Assembly (NCBI RefSeq): GCF_001404985.1
Contig: NZ_JRLF01000010.1
Coordinates: forward strand, 62,001 to 126,000
From: Flavobacterium aquidurense
Lineage (GTDB): Bacteria > Bacteroidota > Bacteroidia > Flavobacteriales > Flavobacteriaceae
Reading direction: 5' to 3'
DNA length: 64,000 nt
Below the pieces are notes generated by a model. The model was not told the DNA's origin. It saw only the letters and a program-made list of their open reading frames with translations, and ran no database searches. Of this stretch, positions 7,651-17,529 are shown piece by piece (the first letter of the stretch is position 1; each line of letters opens with the position of its first letter). A program made the position numbers and the translations under genes.

Positions 7651-8133
7651 TTATCTCAACATAAATAATTTAGCACATGCGCGTGCATCAGATAATGCTT
7701 CGTGGTGATTCAACTGAATTTTCATTTCCCGACAACAATCACTTAATTTAGTTGGTTTAAACCCTTTAGCTTTATATATCTTAACGGTACATTCCCACTT
7801 TTCGGCTATATTTAAATCTTCATAATTCAACCCATAAAGTGCCATAGATTTAGTTAAAACATTTCGATCAAAACTTTCGTTATGTGCAACAACTACTCTG
7901 TTTTTTAATCTTTTTTCAATTTCAGGATAAACTTGTACAAATGATTTTGCATTTACAGTATCCTTTGGATAAATTCCATGAACACGAATAGTAAATGGAT
8001 TATATATATTATTTGGAGGTTTAATCAAAGTAACATATTCATCTATAATTATTCCGTTCTCTACAGTAACGATTCCAACCGAGCATGGATGGTGTCCTGT
8101 TGCAGTTTCAAAATCTATTGCAGTAAAATTCAT
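7651..8133 (-). CDS. 3'-5' exonuclease, DEDDh family
   Basis: A 160-residue single-domain exonuclease of the DnaQ/RNase T superfamily. The catalytic residues are all visible: D7 and E9 in FTAIDFETA, D89 in HNESFDRNVL, and H144 with D149 in HHEALSDARA, which makes it the DEDDh type. It is shorter than polymerase III epsilon and has no polymerase-binding tail, so it is probably a stand-alone exonuclease acting on DNA or RNA ends. The target cannot be read from sequence. It follows the cystathionine beta-synthase-like gene but is separated from it by a strong terminator. Confidence 0.88.
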   Translation of the reverse strand: MNFTAIDFETATGHHPCSVGIVTVENGIIIDEYVTLIKPPNNIYNPFTIRVHGIYPKDTVNAKSFVQVYPEIEKRLKNRVVVAHNESFDRNVLTKSMALYGLNYEDLNIAEKWECTVKIYKAKGFKPTKLSDCCREMKIQLNHHEALSDARACAKLFMLR

Positions 8134-8151
8134 TTTCGAATATATTAAGCT

Positions 8152-8196
8152 AAAAAATCCATAAACCTAATCACTAAAATTAGATTTATGGATTTT
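8152..8196 (-). terminator. intrinsic terminator after the CBS-type gene
   Basis: A long stem pairs AAAATCCATAAA-CCTAAT with ATTAG-ATTTATGGATTTT around a short loop. On the minus strand it ends in a T run. Confidence 0.85.
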
Positions 8197-8217
8197 GTAA
8201 AATTATTAAAAGCTATC

Positions 8218-9579
8218 TTATTTTATTGATCCAATGATATCATATTTCGTAATAATATGATGATTACCATTTCCAAGATCAACTAATACAGCATCGTTTT
8301 CTTTAGTAAATAATTTAGAAACTTCTTCAATTGGAGTTCCCATTTTTACAATTGGGAAAGGTTTACCCATTACTTCTTTAATTGGTTTTTCGGCTACGTT
8401 CTTATCCGCAACATAACTTCTAAACAAATCTGTCTCATCTACGGAACCAACAAATCCGTTGATGTCTACAACAGGGATTTGTGAAATTTTGTATTTACGC
8501 ATACGCTCAATTGCGTGCGACACTAATTCTTCTGTACGAACAACAATTAATTCTTTATCGATATGATCTTTAATAACATCTTCGGCCTTTGTAATATTTT
8601 CTTCTAGGAAACCACGTTCGCGCATCCAGTCATCATTAAACATTTTACCAACATAGCGACTTCCAGAATCATGAAATAATACAACAACAACATCCTCTGG
8701 TTTAAAATGCTCTTTTAGTTGCAGCAAACCTTTTATACAAGCACCGGCAGAATTCCCAACAAAAATAGCTTCTTCGAGAGCAATTTTTCTGGTATAAACA
8801 GCTGCATCTTTATCTGTTACTTTTGTGAATCCGTCGATTAAAGAAAAATCAACATTTTTAGGTAAGATATCTTCTCCAATTCCTTCTGTGATATAGGAGT
8901 AAATTTCGTTTTCATCAAAAATTCCAGTTTCATGGTATTTTTTAAAAACAGATCCGTAAGTATCGATTCCCCAAATCTTAATATTTGGATTTTTTTCTTT
9001 CAAGTATTTTCCAACTCCGGAAATAGTTCCACCAGTTCCTACTCCAACCACAAAATGAGTAATTTTACCATCAGTTTGTTTCCAGATTTCCGGTCCGGTT
9101 TGTTCATAATGTGCCAAAGAATTTGACATATTATCGTACTGATTTACATACCATGAATTCGGTGTTTCTTCGGCCAAGCGTTTTGAAACCGAATAATACG
9201 AACGCGGATCTGTTGGTTCAACATCAGTAGGACAAACTACAACTTTAGCTCCTACAGCACGCAAAATATCCATTTTTTCTTTGGACTGTTTATCTGATAT
9301 TACACAGATTAATTTATACCCTTTAATGATAGCTACAAGCGCTAATCCCATTCCGGTATTTCCAGAAGTTCCTTCAATAATAGTCCCTCCGGGTTTTAAT
9401 CGGCCATCTGCCTCCGCATCTTCAATCATCTTTACGGCCATTCTGTCTTTTACAGAATTTCCAGGATTAAAAGTTTCGACTTTTGCCAATACTAACGCAT
9501 CAATTTCAGCAACAATTTTGTTGAGTTTTACCAATGGTGTATTACCAATTGTTTCTAAAATGTTATTTGAAAAGTCCAT
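8218..9579 (-). CDS. cystathionine beta-synthase-type PLP enzyme with CBS domain pair
   Basis: A 453-residue fold-type II PLP enzyme. The catalytic lysine is K44 (NPGNSVKDR), the phosphate and substrate loop is EGTSGNTG (69-76), and the glycine-rich cofactor loop is GVGTGGTISG. Residues from about 340 form two CBS repeats (VSHAIERMRKYKISQIPVVD and KPFPIVKMGTPIEEVSKLF). This layout matches cystathionine beta-synthase, which joins serine and homocysteine in transsulfuration; the heme domain of the human enzyme is absent. Cysteine synthase activity is a real alternative, since the two families share the core. The CBS pair suggests allosteric control by an adenosyl ligand. Confidence 0.85.
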   Translation of the reverse strand: MDFSNNILETIGNTPLVKLNKIVAEIDALVLAKVETFNPGNSVKDRMAVKMIEDAEADGRLKPGGTIIEGTSGNTGMGLALVAIIKGYKLICVISDKQSKEKMDILRAVGAKVVVCPTDVEPTDPRSYYSVSKRLAEETPNSWYVNQYDNMSNSLAHYEQTGPEIWKQTDGKITHFVVGVGTGGTISGVGKYLKEKNPNIKIWGIDTYGSVFKKYHETGIFDENEIYSYITEGIGEDILPKNVDFSLIDGFTKVTDKDAAVYTRKIALEEAIFVGNSAGACIKGLLQLKEHFKPEDVVVVLFHDSGSRYVGKMFNDDWMRERGFLEENITKAEDVIKDHIDKELIVVRTEELVSHAIERMRKYKISQIPVVDINGFVGSVDETDLFRSYVADKNVAEKPIKEVMGKPFPIVKMGTPIEEVSKLFTKENDAVLVDLGNGNHHIITKYDIIGSIK

Positions 9580-9625
9580 TTCTATCTAATTTAATATTTG
9601 GTTTTTAATATAATGAAGGCCTGTT

Positions 9626-11596
9626 TTATTGGAAGAAGTTCCAAACTAAACCAAATCGGATAACAAAATCACGATAAGGATTGTTAGGCGCTGAATAATA
9701 ATCGCTTTTAGAAAAAAGTGCATTTATATGTTCTGCTTTAAAATAAAATCGGGTTTGGCGAATTCTTGCATTCACAAAAAGATCAAATAATGGATAACCA
9801 CCAATTTCTTTGTTTTTTTGAACAAAAAATTCTCCTACAACCGGATTGTAGTCATTTCCGTAATATTTTGTAAAATAATTAAAAACAACTCCGGTTTGCA
9901 TAAACAATGCTTTCTTAAAAAAATGACCTGAGTAATAAAATGTATTTCTGGTTACAAAATCCGGTACATTTAAGATCAAATCTGACTGATCTACTTTTTG
10001 ATACAATAATGTATTATCTAATGCAAAACGACCAAATTTAAATTCACGACTAGCTTTTATTTCTAAGTAATTTATGGCATTTCCGTACTGCGCAGGATTT
10101 ATAATTTGCGTATTGGCAGCAATTTGTGCCGGTGATGAAACATCAGCAAAATACAAATGATCTTTTAGTACCGTATATTGAACTTCTCCATTTAACCAAG
10201 GTGTATTAACGCTGGCACTAAGAGAATTGATCTTTTCGTTTTTAAAATTATTAGACCAGTTATATTCTACATAGCTACTTTGATATAAATTGTAGTTATT
10301 ATTAGGTAATTTATTAATGTTACGATATCTAAAATCAAATTGAATTTTCTCGTTCCAGTCATATTTTAATTTAGCATCTAAATTAGATAATGACTGATTT
10401 GTAATTGATCTTGAATATAAAAAACGTCCATTCCATTTGTTTTTCTGATATTCGTATTGTCCTCCTACATTATTAATCTGAAGAAATAGATTATCCGGAA
10501 TAATCGTTTTTCCACTATCTTTTACTATAATTCTTCCATATTCATAATTAGATCTGTAATCATCTACAAAAAAATTGAATTTCCCTAAAAGAGAATTTTC
10601 ATAAGCAACTCCTGCCTTATTATATAATCGTTCATAATGGGTCTGATCATTTATACCATTTGTAACATATGATTCACCAAAACGTTGTACAGGGGTTGTA
10701 CCAACAGTAGAAAGTACTGTTGCCTGATTGTATTCGAAAAATTTATTCTCGTAATTAAATTGATGAGTTACATATAAATTATTATTACCATCAGTTGGAT
10801 TTATTCTAAAAGCATGATCAAAAAACAAACGTTTTCCCTTTAAAAATGACTTTGCATCTGTAAGATATACTTGTAATCTTTGACGATTTTTATAATCTTT
10901 ATTATCACTTTCAAAATCCGAAGGTGTTGTTATTCCGCCATTTTCTTCATTAGAAATATCCTGATAGGTATAATGTGCATTTATAGCATATCTTCTATCT
11001 GTGGTCGCATAACTTGTTGTAAACCTGAAATTTCCCGCACTAACCAGTTGATTTATATAATCTCCCTCTGAACGCAAACCTTTGTAAGCAATAGAAAAAT
11101 TAAGATTTTTAGACGTATTTAATGTAATAAATGAATCTACATTTTGACCTTTGTTTATTGTTGTATTAAAGAATAATTCTGTTAATGGAGTTGCTACAGA
11201 ATAATAATTGATTTGATCAGCCTCTAAATAATTAAAGTGTTTACCACCAAAACCAATTTCAGGATATGGAGAAAAATTAGTCCGACTGTATTGCAAAGTA
11301 TTAAAGGTCTGCCCTATATTTGAAAAAGGCAAAAGTCCAAAATCATCTTTTCGAAGGTGGTTTTGTTTGTATGCACTTTTTAATGTTAACGAAGTATCTA
11401 CATATGTCGTATCATGTTCCAGAGTAATAATCTGATATTGATCTATTGTTGCAATTTTATCTTTTTTCTTTTTTACAGTATCTGTTATACTTGAATATTT
11501 AGTATTCATATCCAAACTATTTTTAGATGTAGTTTTTTCCTGAGAAAACAATAAAGTTGGTACAACTAATAGATATAGAAAAAAGAATATTCTCAT
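9626..11596 (-). CDS. putative outer-membrane porin (Bacteroidota porin family)
   Basis: A 656-residue protein with a signal peptide (MRIFFFLYLLVVPTLLFSQ). After a short polar stretch it is almost entirely alternating aromatic and polar residues typical of beta-barrel strands, and it ends with aromatic residues (VIRFGLVWNFFQ), as outer-membrane barrels do. It resembles the putative porin family of Bacteroidota (Pfam Porin_10 type). Substrate unknown. It lies downstream of the SusC/SusD pair on the same strand but is separated by a terminator and has its own promoter, so joint function is only possible, not shown. Confidence 0.8.
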   Translation of the reverse strand: MRIFFFLYLLVVPTLLFSQEKTTSKNSLDMNTKYSSITDTVKKKKDKIATIDQYQIITLEHDTTYVDTSLTLKSAYKQNHLRKDDFGLLPFSNIGQTFNTLQYSRTNFSPYPEIGFGGKHFNYLEADQINYYSVATPLTELFFNTTINKGQNVDSFITLNTSKNLNFSIAYKGLRSEGDYINQLVSAGNFRFTTSYATTDRRYAINAHYTYQDISNEENGGITTPSDFESDNKDYKNRQRLQVYLTDAKSFLKGKRLFFDHAFRINPTDGNNNLYVTHQFNYENKFFEYNQATVLSTVGTTPVQRFGESYVTNGINDQTHYERLYNKAGVAYENSLLGKFNFFVDDYRSNYEYGRIIVKDSGKTIIPDNLFLQINNVGGQYEYQKNKWNGRFLYSRSITNQSLSNLDAKLKYDWNEKIQFDFRYRNINKLPNNNYNLYQSSYVEYNWSNNFKNEKINSLSASVNTPWLNGEVQYTVLKDHLYFADVSSPAQIAANTQIINPAQYGNAINYLEIKASREFKFGRFALDNTLLYQKVDQSDLILNVPDFVTRNTFYYSGHFFKKALFMQTGVVFNYFTKYYGNDYNPVVGEFFVQKNKEIGGYPLFDLFVNARIRQTRFYFKAEHINALFSKSDYYSAPNNPYRDFVIRFGLVWNFFQ

Positions 11597-11639
11597 TTGA
11601 TGGCTTTATATGTAATTTATTTCGATAAAATTTGTCAAG

Positions 11640-11673
11640 CAAAGGTAAAAGATAAAAACGTATAAAAAAACAA
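11640..11673 (-). promoter_or_regulatory. promoter of the putative porin gene
   Basis: Minus-strand TACCTTTG (11640-11647) with TTG (11671-11673) 23 bases upstream; the start codon follows 43 bases later. Confidence 0.5.
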
Positions 11674-11715
11674 ATCATTGTTATTGAGAACTTTTTCAAA
11701 CGATATTATTCAAGC

Positions 11716-11746
11716 AAAAACCCCCAACCAGAAAAGTGGCTGAGGG
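11716..11746 (-). terminator. intrinsic terminator of the susC-susD operon
   Basis: On the minus strand CCCTCAGCCA pairs with TGGTTGGGGG (10 bp, with G-T wobbles) around CTTTTC and is followed by five T. It lies 33 bases after the SusD stop. Confidence 0.8.
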
Positions 11747-11779
11747 CTTTCAAAAAAAATCAAAATATTTATTTTTATC

Positions 11780-13369
11780 CTACCAGTCTGGATTTTGTCC
11801 TAAACCTGGATTAGTGTTCAATTCAATTTGTGGTATTGGCCACAAGAATTTAAAGCTCTCATAAGGTATAGCAGCAATAGGAGTAGTAACGGCAAAACTA
11901 TTTCCTAGTACATATGCAGCAGCAGCAGGTGCACCATTAGCAAATTTTGCAGGAACTCCCTTATTAGCATCAGCAATAGCTTGTATTGGGTCACCTTGTA
12001 ATCTATGAATATCTGTCCATCTGCGTCCTTCTTGTAAAAACTCAATTCTTCTTTCTTTAAGAATCCCTGCAACCAAAGCAGCGTCTGTAGGGAAATCAGC
12101 AGCAACATAAGCTTGAGTAGCCGGAGTAGCCAAAGATCTGTTTCTTACAGAGTTTAACAAAGTCAAAGCAGCTGTTGGATTAGACAAACGAGCCTGAGCT
12201 TCAGCCATATTCAATACTACCTCAGCATATCTGATAACCGGAGCAGCATCTGTTCTGTTGGTAACGTCTGTATATTTATTAGAATATTTAATACCGGTAG
12301 TAGGAGTATAGATAAACTTTCCATTTTCTCTACGTTTATCATCAGCTAACCATTTAGGGTCTCTCCAAAGAATTGGACTAATACAAACTAATGCTCTATC
12401 TTTTAATATACTAGCTAATGCAGCATTTGAACCAGGATTAGATATAGCAGAGTGCTGGATAGAAAAAATCGACTCTGAGTTACTAGGCGCAGAACCTGTA
12501 GTATTTTGAAACGGAGCATAAGGATCAGCAGTAAGTGCAAAAGCTGCAGATAATTTATTTCCTTCAACTATTACATTTGCCCAATCTCTTTTTTGAAGAT
12601 AAAGTCTTGTTTTGAAAGCAATTGCAGCCCACTTAGAAGCTCTACCTACAACTCTTGATGAAAAAGTAGTTGAGTTACCTGTTGTGATTAAAGTTTCTGC
12701 ATCATTTAAATCTGCCAAAACTTTTGCATAAACTTCAGCAACTGTATTTCTTGGTTTTACTGCTTCTGTTGCAATTTCTTCACTTGTATTAACCCCAACT
12801 TCTCTGTAAGGAACACCAGGATGAGTAGCACCAGGAGTGAAAAAATATGGTTTAGCAAAATAAGTAAGTAATTCTAAATGCGTGATCGCTCTTAAAAACT
12901 TACATTGTCCTATGTAATCATTTGCTACAGCCTGAGTAATTATGCCCTTAGCAACAGCATCTGTTGATCCTTCGATCATAATGTTACATCTGTTGATTAA
13001 TCTGTATCCATCAACCCAGTAGTAAACATTATTAGCCGTTGTTGGATCATAAGTTCCTCTATATGTTAACTCGTAAAAAGTTTGCATATTTACAACATCT
13101 TCACCTCTTGTTTCACCTTGTTCTACAAACGCAGCTCCCCAAACATAACCTCTACCACCATTAGGGAGCGTTGGTGCAGCATTATATTGTCCGATAGCGG
13201 CAGCATTATAAACACCATTCATATAGGTAGAAATCAAAGTAGGCGTTTTAAAAGCATCAGGACTTAGAATATTGTTTACTGGTTTTAAATCCAATATTTT
13301 TTCTTCTGTACATGAGCTCATCCCGAGTACAACTACAGAAAGTAGAATTGTTTTTATTATATTTTTCAT
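11780..13369 (-). CDS. SusD/RagB family nutrient-binding outer-membrane lipoprotein
   Basis: A 529-residue lipoprotein with lipobox LGMSSC (lipidated C20). The N-terminal TPR-rich SusD fold is followed by the conserved late block APVIRYAEVVLNMAEAQARL and KERRIEFLQEGRRWTDIHRL, hallmarks of the SusD/RagB family. SusD proteins cap a SusC channel on the cell surface and bind the incoming glycan or peptide. The gene starts 9 bases after susC ends, so the two are one operon. No glycoside hydrolase or sensor gene is adjacent, so the substrate is unknown. Confidence 0.95.
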   Translation of the reverse strand: MKNIIKTILLSVVVLGMSSCTEEKILDLKPVNNILSPDAFKTPTLISTYMNGVYNAAAIGQYNAAPTLPNGGRGYVWGAAFVEQGETRGEDVVNMQTFYELTYRGTYDPTTANNVYYWVDGYRLINRCNIMIEGSTDAVAKGIITQAVANDYIGQCKFLRAITHLELLTYFAKPYFFTPGATHPGVPYREVGVNTSEEIATEAVKPRNTVAEVYAKVLADLNDAETLITTGNSTTFSSRVVGRASKWAAIAFKTRLYLQKRDWANVIVEGNKLSAAFALTADPYAPFQNTTGSAPSNSESIFSIQHSAISNPGSNAALASILKDRALVCISPILWRDPKWLADDKRRENGKFIYTPTTGIKYSNKYTDVTNRTDAAPVIRYAEVVLNMAEAQARLSNPTAALTLLNSVRNRSLATPATQAYVAADFPTDAALVAGILKERRIEFLQEGRRWTDIHRLQGDPIQAIADANKGVPAKFANGAPAAAAYVLGNSFAVTTPIAAIPYESFKFLWPIPQIELNTNPGLGQNPDW

Positions 13370-13378
13370 ATGTCTTTA

Positions 13379-16300
13379 TTATAAACTTACATTTAATCCA
13401 ACTGATATCACTTTAGCACGTGGTGTACCATTAACATCTACTCCAGATGTTTCCATTTCAGGATTTATACCTTTATAGTTTGAAATCAACCAGATATTTT
13501 GTCCCTGAACAAAAAGTCTAAAAGTATCAACACCAATTTTATCCATCAACATTTTAGGCAATGTGTAACCTAAACTAATATTATCAAGAGAGATAAAATC
13601 ACCTTTCTCAACAAAACGAGTAGTTGCACTTCCTGAAAGGTTTGTAAATGTATTTGAACTTGCAAATAATCTTGGCGTCCATCCGTCTCCAGGATTATCA
13701 GCACTTTGCCATCTTCCTAAAATTTCAGTTCCGTTATTATTGAAGTTTTGGTTCATTAACTCTCTTCTTGTAGAGTTAAAAATTTTGTTTCCTCCACTAA
13801 ATCTAAACATAAAACCAAAATCAAGATTTTTGTATTTCATTGTAGATGTAAATGATCCGTAATATGTTGGTAATGTATTCCCTAAAATAGTTTTATCAGC
13901 AGTTGCTAAAGAAGCTGTTTTTGCCACATTAGCAGGATCAGCAGGATCATAAACAGCATAAGTTGTTGTATTAAGATTTCCTTGTACTAAACTACCATCA
14001 GCTTTGTAATAAACCGGGTTACCATTTGCTTTGTTAACTCCCCAATATCTATATCCATATAAAGAGTTGATTGATTCTCCCTCTTTTATAATAATATTAG
14101 GTGCAATATTAGTATCTGTAGATGAACCACCTACAATTGGTTGTCCGCCATATAAAGCCGTAACTTTATTTTTAGTAAGCGTTAAGTTAGAAGAAACATC
14201 CCAAGAGAAGTTTGCATTGTTAATTGCTTTAAAACTAGCAGCAAACTCATAACCCTGGTTGTACATTTTACCAACGTTTTGATTGATCGTATTATTTGGA
14301 ATACCGATAGAAGGAGGAGTTGGCGCTGCCAAAACTAAATTATCAATATCATTTTTATAATAATCAAATGCTAAAGTCAAACGGTTGTTAAACAAACCTA
14401 AATCTACACCATAATCAATTTTTGTAGAAGTTTCCCATTGCAATAAAGGGTTACCAAATTGGTAATAACCAATACCATTAGAACTAGCATATGGAGAACC
14501 AATTGTAAGATCTTTTGAAGGGTAAGCTGCACTATTTAAAACGTCAACGTTACCAACTTCAGAATAAGAACCTCTGAATTTCAAATCAGATACGGTACCG
14601 CTAATTCCTTCCATGAATCCTTCTTTAGAAACTGTCCAACCTGCAGAAACTCCAGGAAAGTTATGGTATCTAACATCTGATTCAAACTGAGAAATTCCGT
14701 CACGTCTAAGAGATCCCTGAATAAAATATTTCTCTTTATAGTTATATGTCGCACGACCTAAGTATGATATAATTCCTTTTTCTAAAATACCACCACCAGT
14801 ATCTTTAGTGTTAAAACTATTACTTACTAAATTCTTATCGAAGAAATCACTGATGATATCACTTCCCTGACCCCATAATGTTTTATCTTGTGATTTTTGA
14901 TACTCAGCAACACCTGTTAAACCAAGGTTATGATCTTCAGCAAAAGTATGCTTGTAGTTCAAAATATTTTGCCAGTTCCATCTTAAAAGATTTCTATTTT
15001 CCTGGTAAACATATCCGTTAAATGAACGTCCGTCTCCATGAATAGGATTCCAGTATTGATACCCATCAGTTGATGCATTATCAGCACTAACTTGTAATTT
15101 ATAACTTAAGTCAGAAGTAATTTTTGCATTTGCAAATACACTAGCGATAATTCTTGTTGTTGTTGATTTATATTTATTATGATCAAGAACATATACAATA
15201 TTTGTAATAGCATCTCCTACAGCAGCTAAGTTATCCCATTGACCAACAGCAGTATTATTTGCATTAAGGTTATATCCTGTTGGGTCAAGAGCATCATAAA
15301 TTGGTGTATTTGGTAACTGTCTGATGGTATTAAAAATATTACCTGACAAACCACTTGCACTACTATTCAATCCATTGTATTCAGTTCTGTTTACATTTAA
15401 ATTTGTACCAAAACTTAACCATCTGTTTACATCCTGATCGATATTAGCTCTAACAGAATATTTTTTCATGCTATTTGCTAAATTGATACCATCTAAATCC
15501 GTAATTCCTAAAGACAAATAGTATTTTGTTTTATCAGAACCTCCACTAAAATTAAGATTATGAGTAGTTTGAGGAGCATTTCTTAAAACAGCACTTTGCC
15601 AGTCTGTATTATAAGTGTTACCAGCTGCCCAAGGAGTTAGTCCTGCATTTGTTCTTTTTTCGTTAGAAATAACCAAGAAATCAGGAGTTTGTAACACATC
15701 ATATTTTTTAGCTGCGCTAGCAACACCAAAAACACTTGAATAAGAAACTTTTAAAGTTCCTTTTTTTCCACTTTTAGTAGTAATTAAGATTACACCATTT
15801 GCAGCTCTTGAACCATAAATAGCCGTTGCAGCACCATCTTTCAAAACATCAAAAGATTCAATATCTTCAGGGTTGATATCTGCCAAACCGTTTGTAGCTG
15901 ACACACCACCAATATCACCTGAATAAATAGGAATACCATCTACAACAATTAATGGCTCTGTACTTCCTGAAATAGATCCAATACCTCTAATTCTAATTTT
16001 TGGAGCAGCTCCAAGAAGACCTGTATTAGTTAATACCTGAACCCCTGTTGCTCTACCAGCCAAAACACCTTCGAAACTTGGAGTTACCAGGTTAGAAATG
16101 TCTTTTCCAGCAATTTTAGAGATAGAACCGGTTACTTCTTTTCTCTTTTGTACACCGTAACCAACAACCACAACCTCATTCATTAATTGTGCCTCAGATT
16201 CCAATTCGACATTTACTGTGTTTGATGTACCAACAGTAACTTGTTTGTTATTCATACCTACATATGAAAATACTAACACATCTCCTGTTTTTGCTTTTAC

Positions 16301-16483
16301 AGAATAACTTCCGTCAAAATCTGTTTGAGTATTTGCCTTTGATCCTTTTACAGCAACATTTACTCCCGGAATGACACCTGTTTTATCAGATACCTTTCCA
16401 GTAACAGTTCTCTCCTGAGCGAAAGAAAACTGCATAGACAACGCTACTAATAGCGTACAAATCCATTGTAATTTTAATTTCAT
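13379..16483 (-). CDS. SusC/RagA family TonB-linked outer-membrane transporter
   Basis: A 1034-residue TonB-dependent transporter. In order it has a signal peptide ending at about 22 (MQFSFAQ), a carboxypeptidase-D-like regulatory domain (VTGKVSDKTGVIPGVNVAVK), the family-specific stretch NEVVVVGYGVQKRKEVTGSI, a plug (about 110-220, DVLKDGAATAIYGSRAANGV) and a 22-strand barrel ending PRAKVISVGLNVSL. It imports large oligomers across the outer membrane using TonB-ExbBD energy. No N-terminal anti-sigma interaction domain is seen. It is the first gene of an operon with susD. Confidence 0.96.
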   Translation of the reverse strand: MKLKLQWICTLLVALSMQFSFAQERTVTGKVSDKTGVIPGVNVAVKGSKANTQTDFDGSYSVKAKTGDVLVFSYVGMNNKQVTVGTSNTVNVELESEAQLMNEVVVVGYGVQKRKEVTGSISKIAGKDISNLVTPSFEGVLAGRATGVQVLTNTGLLGAAPKIRIRGIGSISGSTEPLIVVDGIPIYSGDIGGVSATNGLADINPEDIESFDVLKDGAATAIYGSRAANGVILITTKSGKKGTLKVSYSSVFGVASAAKKYDVLQTPDFLVISNEKRTNAGLTPWAAGNTYNTDWQSAVLRNAPQTTHNLNFSGGSDKTKYYLSLGITDLDGINLANSMKKYSVRANIDQDVNRWLSFGTNLNVNRTEYNGLNSSASGLSGNIFNTIRQLPNTPIYDALDPTGYNLNANNTAVGQWDNLAAVGDAITNIVYVLDHNKYKSTTTRIIASVFANAKITSDLSYKLQVSADNASTDGYQYWNPIHGDGRSFNGYVYQENRNLLRWNWQNILNYKHTFAEDHNLGLTGVAEYQKSQDKTLWGQGSDIISDFFDKNLVSNSFNTKDTGGGILEKGIISYLGRATYNYKEKYFIQGSLRRDGISQFESDVRYHNFPGVSAGWTVSKEGFMEGISGTVSDLKFRGSYSEVGNVDVLNSAAYPSKDLTIGSPYASSNGIGYYQFGNPLLQWETSTKIDYGVDLGLFNNRLTLAFDYYKNDIDNLVLAAPTPPSIGIPNNTINQNVGKMYNQGYEFAASFKAINNANFSWDVSSNLTLTKNKVTALYGGQPIVGGSSTDTNIAPNIIIKEGESINSLYGYRYWGVNKANGNPVYYKADGSLVQGNLNTTTYAVYDPADPANVAKTASLATADKTILGNTLPTYYGSFTSTMKYKNLDFGFMFRFSGGNKIFNSTRRELMNQNFNNNGTEILGRWQSADNPGDGWTPRLFASSNTFTNLSGSATTRFVEKGDFISLDNISLGYTLPKMLMDKIGVDTFRLFVQGQNIWLISNYKGINPEMETSGVDVNGTPRAKVISVGLNVSL

Positions 16484-16869
16484 TTTAATTTATTTTGAAT
16501 TAGTATGGAGCAAACATCTTAAATATTTCTTAAATTAACAAATCATTTTAACTTAATTTTAATGTAAATTATTAAACATCCTTTAATATACGTCTTAAAA
16601 AGTCAAACTTTTGTCATTTTTAATAGCAATATTCCTTCTAATTTAGAATAAATTACAATTTAATCAAATTAAATAGTTAACATTTTTTTAACAACTATAC
16701 TGATAAAACAATCAACCTCATAAAAAACAATATTGTCTTTTATGAACATCATTAAAATAAGTGGCTTTTTTAAACTTTTGATAATTACAAGTATTTTTGT
16801 TTAAAAAAATACAGAACTTTGTTTTATAATATTTTATAATATTTGTGAATTAAAAGAAATAAAGAGAAA
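16484..16869. other. AT-rich divergent intergenic region between susC and rnhB
   Basis: These 386 bases separate the divergent susC and rnhB genes and must hold both promoters. No exact TAnnTTTG match is seen on either strand; the nearest for susC has one mismatch (minus-strand GATGTTTG near 16514). No ORF of note, hairpin terminator or RNA gene is apparent. Confidence 0.6.
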
Positions 16870-17529
16870 ATGCTTGCAAAAAATTTTTCCGGATTTGTTA
16901 TGGAAACCGGAACCGATGAAGCTGGACGTGGTTGTCTGGCAGGACCAGTAACAGCAGCGGCAGTTATTTTACCTGCAGATTTTGAAAATCAGTTTTTAAA
17001 TGACAGTAAACAATTGTCTGAAAAAACAAGAGTATTATTAAAACCAATTATAGAACAACATGCTGTTTGTTTTGCAGTTACGCATTTATTACCAGACGAA
17101 ATAGACGAAATAAACATTCTAAATGCTTCGATGAAAGGAATGCAGGAATGCATTTTAAAGTTAAATCAGGTTCCTGAATTTATTATCGTAGATGGTAATC
17201 GTTCCCTAAATGCAAAATTAGGTTTGAAAAACAGCTTTGGAAGACAATTCTCTTTAACTGAAATAGAGCTCTTAAAATCTATTCCCAATCAGAGTATTAT
17301 AAAAGGAGATGCAAAATTTTTAAGTATTGCAGCAGCTTCTGTTTTAGCCAAAACTTATCGAGATGAATATATGGATCAAATTCATGAAGAATTCCCGATG
17401 TATAATTGGAAACAGAATAAAGGTTATCCTACCAAAGAACATCGGGAAGCTATTAGAAAATACGGAACTACAAAATACCACCGAATGAGTTTCAGACTCC
17501 TGCCGGAACAACTTTCCCTAGAATTCTAG
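16870..17529 (+). CDS. rnhB: ribonuclease HII
   Basis: A 219-residue RNase HII. It has the four acidic metal-binding residues D16 and E17 ([14 protein letters not shown]), D108 (FIIVDGN) and D147 ([17 protein letters not shown]), with the typical tail [13 protein letters not shown] and [10 protein letters not shown]. It cuts RNA in RNA-DNA hybrids, including single ribonucleotides misincorporated in DNA. The extra nine residues before the core are compatible with the start at 16870. Its TAG stop overlaps the convergent neighbour's stop in the palindrome CTAG. Confidence 0.96.
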   Translation: MLAKNFSGFVMETGTDEAGRGCLAGPVTAAAVILPADFENQFLNDSKQLSEKTRVLLKPIIEQHAVCFAVTHLLPDEIDEINILNASMKGMQECILKLNQVPEFIIVDGNRSLNAKLGLKNSFGRQFSLTEIELLKSIPNQSIIKGDAKFLSIAAASVLAKTYRDEYMDQIHEEFPMYNWKQNKGYPTKEHREAIRKYGTTKYHRMSFRLLPEQLSLEF

